From Runella slithyformis DSM 19594 (GTDB taxonomy: Bacteria > Bacteroidota > Bacteroidia > Cytophagales > Spirosomataceae): 64,000 nt of DNA. The stretch spans positions 2,121,001 through 2,185,000 of the forward strand of contig NC_015703.1 in NCBI RefSeq assembly GCF_000218895.1, read 5' to 3'. The notes under the pieces are model-generated. The model searched no databases and was not told the origin of the DNA. It was given only the letters and a program-made list of their open reading frames with translations. Each line of letters starts with the position of its first letter. Position 1 is the stretch's first letter. The translations under genes were made by a program, and so were the position numbers. This document shows, in pieces, positions 59,216 to 64,000 of this stretch.

Positions 59216-62200
59216 TCATTGGCGCCCCTGACAAATACAGCGGATTGCGCCGAAACTGCGGGTTTCGGCGTGCCACTCAAAAGCGGCATTGTACCGATTG
59301 TTTTCCCAGAAAAACGGTTTTCGAGCGCGCGCATAATTCCCGGTTTCGGCCATGGTTTCGGCCTCGTACAGACGTCCGTTGACCATTACGTATTTTATGC
59401 TTTCACTGTTGCGAAGATTTTCCAGCGGATTTTTGTCAAGCACCAGAAGGTCTGCCAGCTTGCCGGCTTCCAGTGAGCCGATTTCTTTGTCCAGCCCCAA
59501 GGTTTTTGCCGGTCCGATGGTGGCCTGTTTGAGGGCCTGTAGGTTAGCAATGCCTCCCTGTCCCAGCATCCAAAGCTCCCAATGGGCCCCCAAGCCCTGC
59601 AATTGTCCGTGCGCTCCCAAATGAACGCTGACGCCGGCATCGGTCAGTTTTTTGGCGGTTTGTGAATTGCCGAAGTGGCCGAAATCATCGTCGGGCAGCA
59701 TCTCGCGACGGCGCGAACGGCTGTCGACGATGGAGCGGGGCGTAAAACGCAACAGGCGTGACTGCTCCCATACGTTGGTTTTCTGGTACCAGTAATACTC
59801 GCCCGATACACTGCCGAAACTCACGATCAGCGTGGGCGTATAGCCCGTTTTGCTGCTGCCCCACAGGGATATTACATCTTTATATACAGGATCTACGGGG
59901 ATGTTGTGCTCAATGGTGGTGTGGCCGTCCATGATCATGGTCATGTTGTGGTTAAAAAACGAGCCGCCCTCCGGCACTACCAACATGCCCAGTTCGCGGG
60001 CCGCCTGAATGATCTGCTGCCGCTGATTACGACGCGGCTGATTGTAACTTTTGACCGAAAATGCCCCTACGGCCTTCATTCGGCGCAGGTGAGAGCGCGC
60101 ATCGTCGAGGCTGTTGACCACGGCTTTAAAATCTCCGTCGGCTCCGTATAAAATAGTGCCGGTGGAGTATATACGCGGGCCGATCATGCGCCCCGATTTG
60201 ACCATTTCCGATTGGCTGAAGACCATTTCGGTATTGGACGACGGGTCGTGAACGGTGGTGACGCCGTAGGCCAGATTGGCAAAGTACGACCATTGTTGTT
60301 GGGCAGACTTTTCATTGCCCGTTCCGATGTGTGCGTGGGCATCGATGATTCCCGGCATCAATGTTTTGCCCGTCGCGTCAATGATTTTGGCTTCGGCCGG
60401 GATTTTTACCTGCCCTGCCGCGCCCACGGCCACGATCTTATTTTCTCTGACGACCAATGTTCCGTTTTTGATCACTTCCAATTGCCCTTGGGCGTTTTCT
60501 TTCATCGTCAAAATCGTGGCTCCTTTGAAGGCAATGACCCCCTTGGGAACGTCGGCAGTCAATGTGAGTCCGATCGGAATGCCCGTGGAATCAATGGCGG
60601 GCAGCTTTTCGGGGGCTCCTTCCACAAACAAAAAGCTTTCCCGAACCGAGCGGGTAAAATAATCGGGACCGATGGTCCAGTGCAGCTTTTGACTGTCGTT
60701 GGACCAGTGCAGGTAATCGCCGGCGTCGCGGGTGACTTTATAGACGGGGAAGGCCCTGGTATTTCCTGACAGATCTACGGCCTTGCCTGTGGTGGGAAAG
60801 GCCGCGATGTAGAGGTGAAATAATTCCTGAAAGGCGATCCACTTGTTGTCGGGGCTGGGCACAAACTTCGCAGCGTACTGCGATGTAAAATGCGTTTGCT
60901 CGTCGGTATTGCTGAGGGTTACGCTTTTGAAAGATTTAGTGTGTCCCTCTTCCAGAAAGAAAATGCGGTCGCCCGTGGTATTAAAGAGCGGTTCTTCGCC
61001 GCTCTCGCGGAGCAGGGTTGCTTCTCCGCCCGTGGCGGGCATGAGGTACAGGCCCGGTTCTTTGCCAAACGCAAAGCCCATATACCCGTTGCCGGTGCCT
61101 TTTCGGTACACGATTTTGGAACCGTCGGGCGAGAACGCCGGCGTTTGGTAAAAGCCTTTTTCGGTCGTCAGGGTTTCGGTGGTGTTGGTGATTAAATTCA
61201 ACTTCCGGATACTGCCCGTCAATGAATCATTCCAGGTGGTGTACAGTAAATACTTACCGTCATGACTAAACGTTGGCTCGTATTCAAACACATCGGTAGC
61301 GGCCGTAAGGCGTTCGGGGGTACCGTTGGGCAGGGATTTTTTGTAGAGATAGCCCGCCGCGTGAAAAATCAGCGTTTTTTCGTCGGGCGAGGTGCGGGCG
61401 TGCCGAATCATTTTGGAGGGGAATGTCGGGGTAAAAACGGTTTGCGGGAAACGAACCGCTTCCTGCACCGTGAGGCTGGCGTTGACCGTAAACGGAATCT
61501 CAACGGCCTTGGCGGTGGCGATGTTGACCTTCCATAACTTACCTTTGGCCCAAATGACAATGTCTTTGCCGTCGGGGGTCCAGTCGTAGTTGGGATAAAG
61601 ACCCATGATGGCCCAGGCTTCCTGCTGGTCTTTGTTCAATTGGTCAAAAACGGGAAATTCTTCGCCCGTTTTCAGGTCATGAATGTACAGCACCGACTTG
61701 GTACGCACCCGACGTACAAACGCCAGTTGTTTTCCATCAGGCGATATCTGCGGTCGTACCGCGCCGCCCGGGCCGGTGACGATATTTTTCAACGCACCCG
61801 TTTGGCGGTCGAGCCTCCGTACAACGTAGATCTGTCCATTAGGGTCTTTGTTGTATTGGAAAAAAGGCCCCGGGCTCATGTCTTCACTGAAATACACGTA
61901 GCGACCGTCGGGCGAAACGCAGGGCTCGCCGGCATCCTGCTGGTCGTTTTTGCGTTTGGTCAACTGCAGTCCTGCCGTGCCGCCACCTGCGTGATACATC
62001 CACATTTCGCCCGCCCCCAACGAGCGTGAGGCTGTAAAGTGCTTACGCGCAATGAGATACTGCCCGTCGGGCGTCCAGACGGCATTGTTGAGGAGTCTGA
62101 AATCTTCGTTGGTGATCTGTTTCAGGTCGGAGCCATCACGTTTCATGGTCCAGATATTGTCGCCGCCGCCGCGGTCGCTCGTAAAAGAGATGCGTTTGCC

Positions 62201-62548
62201 GTCGGGGCTGTAGCGCGGCTGAATCTCCAGCGGCAACCCGCCCGCGAGCAGCTTGGCCTCACCGCCGCCGATGGGCAGTGTGTAGAGGTCGCCGAGCAGA
62301 TCAAAGACGATTTCCCGGCCGTCGGGACTGACGTCGAGGTTTATCCAGGTGCCTTCGTTGGTGGTAATTTTTACTTCTTTGGAAGGGCCTTGGGGTTTGG
62401 AAACATCCCAGGTTTCTTTGGGTTTTTGGGCCATGGACTGACACACGGCCAAGGCCGCCGCGAGGGCAAGAGTAGCGGTTTTTTTCAAGGGAAAAGGGGC
62501 TTGGAGTGAAGAAATGTACGTAAAGGTTGGCAAGCCAACGTTCCTCAA
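59216..62548 (-). CDS. Secreted fusion of a TolB-like propeller and an amidohydrolase
   Basis: A 1110-residue protein. Residues about 60-650 hold TolB/WD-like propeller repeats (SPDGREIVFDLLGDLYTLP, SPDGKRISFTSDRGG, and many 'SPDG.. I.Y' units). From about 690 a composite amidohydrolase domain follows, with GIIDAHAHIG as the metal-site HxH, and the end 'LGLDKEIGSLEAGKLADLLVLDKNP' of the family. The first ATG gives a long n-region; a TTG at 62488 would give a classic signal peptide (MKKTATLALAAALAVCQSMA), so the true start may be there. The substrate is unknown. Confidence 0.85.
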   Translation of the reverse strand: MRNVGLPTFTYISSLQAPFPLKKTATLALAAALAVCQSMAQKPKETWDVSKPQGPSKEVKITTNEGTWINLDVSPDGREIVFDLLGDLYTLPIGGGEAKLLAGGLPLEIQPRYSPDGKRISFTSDRGGGDNIWTMKRDGSDLKQITNEDFRLLNNAVWTPDGQYLIARKHFTASRSLGAGEMWMYHAGGGTAGLQLTKRKNDQQDAGEPCVSPDGRYVYFSEDMSPGPFFQYNKDPNGQIYVVRRLDRQTGALKNIVTGPGGAVRPQISPDGKQLAFVRRVRTKSVLYIHDLKTGEEFPVFDQLNKDQQEAWAIMGLYPNYDWTPDGKDIVIWAKGKLWKVNIATAKAVEIPFTVNASLTVQEAVRFPQTVFTPTFPSKMIRHARTSPDEKTLIFHAAGYLYKKSLPNGTPERLTAATDVFEYEPTFSHDGKYLLYTTWNDSLTGSIRKLNLITNTTETLTTEKGFYQTPAFSPDGSKIVYRKGTGNGYMGFAFGKEPGLYLMPATGGEATLLRESGEEPLFNTTGDRIFFLEEGHTKSFKSVTLSNTDEQTHFTSQYAAKFVPSPDNKWIAFQELFHLYIAAFPTTGKAVDLSGNTRAFPVYKVTRDAGDYLHWSNDSQKLHWTIGPDYFTRSVRESFLFVEGAPEKLPAIDSTGIPIGLTLTADVPKGVIAFKGATILTMKENAQGQLEVIKNGTLVVRENKIVAVGAAGQVKIPAEAKIIDATGKTLMPGIIDAHAHIGTGNEKSAQQQWSYFANLAYGVTTVHDPSSNTEMVFSQSEMVKSGRMIGPRIYSTGTILYGADGDFKAVVNSLDDARSHLRRMKAVGAFSVKSYNQPRRNQRQQIIQAARELGMLVVPEGGSFFNHNMTMIMDGHTTIEHNIPVDPVYKDVISLWGSSKTGYTPTLIVSFGSVSGEYYWYQKTNVWEQSRLLRFTPRSIVDSRSRRREMLPDDDFGHFGNSQTAKKLTDAGVSVHLGAHGQLQGLGAHWELWMLGQGGIANLQALKQATIGPAKTLGLDKEIGSLEAGKLADLLVLDKNPLENLRNSESIKYVMVNGRLYEAETMAETGNYARARKPFFWENNRYNAAFEWHAETRSFGAIRCICQGRQ

Positions 62549-62621
62549 AAATAACGCTAATGTCCGGTAATGGCAAGTGGAAATCCGTGATGGTTTAAGT
62601 TGATAGATTTATAAAAAGCCC

Positions 62622-63722
62622 TTAGTAGATGTAAACCAATGATTCATCGCTGTTTTTTCCGCTGAGGTAACTGCTGTACGAACTTACCACCAATGTGTCG
62701 GCGCTTGTTTTTAAGCTGGATTTCCGAATGATCAACTCATTGGAAAGTGTTTCTGCGCGCGATTTGTATGATTTATTTTCATTTTCAATTTCATTGATAC
62801 AGAGTTGGGCCGCCATACTGCCCATTTCAAATCCCTTTTGTCCCAGGCCCGTTACCGAGGGCTCAAGGAGCGCCAGCAAAGGGTCGCAACTGAAGGCGGC
62901 CAGTCCCAGTTGGCTGCCGATGTGCAGACCCATTTTCTTCGTTTCGGAATAAACCGCCAGCGCTATCTGCTCACCGGTGGCAAAAATGGCATCCGGCTTT
63001 TGTTCCATGCTCATGACCTTCTGAAAACCCACCCGTCCTTCCTGAAAACTCATTCCCGATTTAACAATCAGCGCTTCGTCCGGCGTCATTCCGTATCGAC
63101 CGATAGCTTCCCGGTACCCTTTGATACGACTGCGGCAGGTATTTAAGTGGTCACCGCCCGTTAAAATGGCGATGCGCTGATAACCTGATTTTATCAGGTG
63201 TTCGGTTAGGGTAAACGCGATGGCTTCATCGTTCATCACGACGCGGTGTCCCGCAACTTTTTCTGCAACTCTTTCAAAGAATACCAGCGGGATTTCCTGC
63301 TGTTTGAAGGTCTTGAAATGGTCGTATTTTTTGGTTTCCTGCGACAGGCAGACCAGCAGACCGTCTACCTGTCCGGCCAATGATTCGGCGTTCATTACTT
63401 CCCGGTGATAGCTTTCATTGGTTTTGGTGACCATGACGTGATAGCCTTTACGAAAGGCCACTTCTTCAATCCCGTTCAGGACCGACATGTTAAAATGATG
63501 GATTATTTCGGGAATAATTACGCCGATTACCTTCGTTTTGCGCTCTTTCAGATTTTGAGCCAGGGTATTGGGCTTGTAATTCATCCTTTTAGCCATCTTT
63601 TTTACCTTCTCGGTCACCTCCGCACTGATGTCCTGGTGGTCTCGCAGAGCTCGGGAAACTGTAGAGGCCGATACGTCAAGCGCCTTGGCAATGTCGTAAA
63701 TGGTGGTATTGTTTTTCTTCAT
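62622..63722 (-). CDS. LacI-family transcriptional regulator
   Basis: A 366-residue repressor or activator. The helix-turn-helix is at the start: TIYDIAKALDVSASTVSRALRDH, with the hinge helix after PNTLAQNLKERKT. The periplasmic-binding-protein-like sugar domain follows (about 62-340). The short C-terminal tail is rich in Ser. It is divergent from a susC gene, with operator-like sites between, so it probably controls that uptake system in response to a sugar. Confidence 0.93.
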   Translation of the reverse strand: MKKNNTTIYDIAKALDVSASTVSRALRDHQDISAEVTEKVKKMAKRMNYKPNTLAQNLKERKTKVIGVIIPEIIHHFNMSVLNGIEEVAFRKGYHVMVTKTNESYHREVMNAESLAGQVDGLLVCLSQETKKYDHFKTFKQQEIPLVFFERVAEKVAGHRVVMNDEAIAFTLTEHLIKSGYQRIAILTGGDHLNTCRSRIKGYREAIGRYGMTPDEALIVKSGMSFQEGRVGFQKVMSMEQKPDAIFATGEQIALAVYSETKKMGLHIGSQLGLAAFSCDPLLALLEPSVTGLGQKGFEMGSMAAQLCINEIENENKSYKSRAETLSNELIIRKSSLKTSADTLVVSSYSSYLSGKNSDESLVYIY

Positions 63723-63793
63723 AAGAGCTGAGATTTACAGGTAAACTTACCGAATTACCGTTGATTTCAAAGGTCAAGAGAATTTTTTTTTCG

Positions 63794-63819
63794 TGCAACC
63801 GATTGCGGTTTCGATTGCA
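63794..63819. promoter_or_regulatory. LacI-type operator candidate(s)
   Basis: TGCAACCGATTGCG (63794-63807) fits TGNAANCGNTTNC with the central CG. TTTCGATTGCA (63809-63819) is a half-matching second site. Both lie between the divergent lacI-like and susC-like genes. Confidence 0.55.
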
Positions 63820-63901
63820 TAAAAAATTCTATTTTTTTATTAAAAAAGTACAATTAGTATTGCAGCCAAATCATGATAATCACCTTAATTTTTATTCTGC
63901 A

Positions 63902-64000
63902 ATGAAAAGAATCTACGCAATTTTTGGAATCCTGTTGCTGTGTTGGTGCCTGGGAAGCCCGCAGCTAATGGCTCAGCAAAAAGTAACGGGAACAATTACA
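63902..64000 (+). CDS. SusC-like TonB-linked outer membrane protein, 5' end only
   Basis: The first 33 codons: a signal peptide ending near QLMAQ, followed by QKVTGTIT, the usual first strand of the regulatory-like domain in SusC proteins. The rest lies beyond the window. The preceding LacI regulator and operator make a sugar-responsive SusCD locus likely. Confidence 0.7.
   Translation, partial: MKRIYAIFGILLLCWCLGSPQLMAQQKVTGTIT

Overview
The window looks like chromosome of a Cytophagales bacterium (phylum Bacteroidota), most like the Spirosomataceae (Runella, Dyadobacter, Spirosoma group). The reasons are two SusC-type outer-membrane receptors and one SusD-type lipoprotein, DUF4249 and TonB-receptor partners, a gliding-motility-type Ig-repeat surface protein, many Tat-exported Gfo/Idh/MocA oxidoreductases, promoter elements of the Bacteroidota form TAnnTTTG, and starts without clear Shine-Dalgarno sites. 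No rRNA, tRNA, CRISPR array, transposase or prophage gene was seen. The genus is inference.

Layout. 1-5.6 kb: a truncated secreted Ig-repeat protein, a DUF192 protein, cysS, a uridine kinase, a PspC-like protein and a cold-shock gene with a long leader. 5.7-13 kb: a Gfo/Idh/MocA oxidoreductase, a two-gene metal-handling unit behind a perfect 19-bp palindrome, the DUF4129-DUF4350-MoxR operon, a cytochrome c and an ACS-type MFS permease. 13-18.7 kb: an accessory islet with recX, an orphan protein with class II aminoacyl-tRNA synthetase-like features, a DUF433/DUF5615 toxin-antitoxin pair, argH and three small PD-(D/E)XK-type proteins. 18.8-29.3 kb: an M1 peptidase, NhaD, a TSGGS-ladder protein, rfbA, riboflavin synthase, a second GxxExxY gene, a GH13 enzyme and rimO.

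29.3-44.4 kb is an amino-sugar and sugar-modification locus. A minus-strand run holds Gfo/Idh, nagB-like, nagA, a FucP/NagP-type permease, a Tat Gfo/Idh, a propeller-like unknown, a ceramidase-like hydrolase, a Tat DegT aminotransferase and a further Tat Gfo/Idh; a divergent pair encodes an SDR and a GH109 glycosidase. Most gaps in the minus run carry inverted-repeat elements. 44.5-51.9 kb: a Bax-inhibitor-1 protein, a SusC/SusD pair and an M19 dipeptidase. 52-59 kb: a four-gene surface operon (secreted unknown, TonB receptor, DUF4249 lipoprotein, MG2-like protein). 59-64 kb: a giant propeller-amidohydrolase, a LacI regulator and, divergent from it, the start of a second SusC gene.

Two things stand out. 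First, a family of inverted arrays of short, locus-specific words recurs through the window; two members carry a GxxExxY gene whose start or stop codon lies inside the array, and several others are empty. Second, an oxidoreductase plus aminotransferase pair that is normally cytoplasmic (compare NtdC/NtdA or the Wlb enzymes) carries Tat export signals on both members and sits beside a secreted hydrolase, suggesting keto/amino-sugar chemistry outside the cytoplasm.
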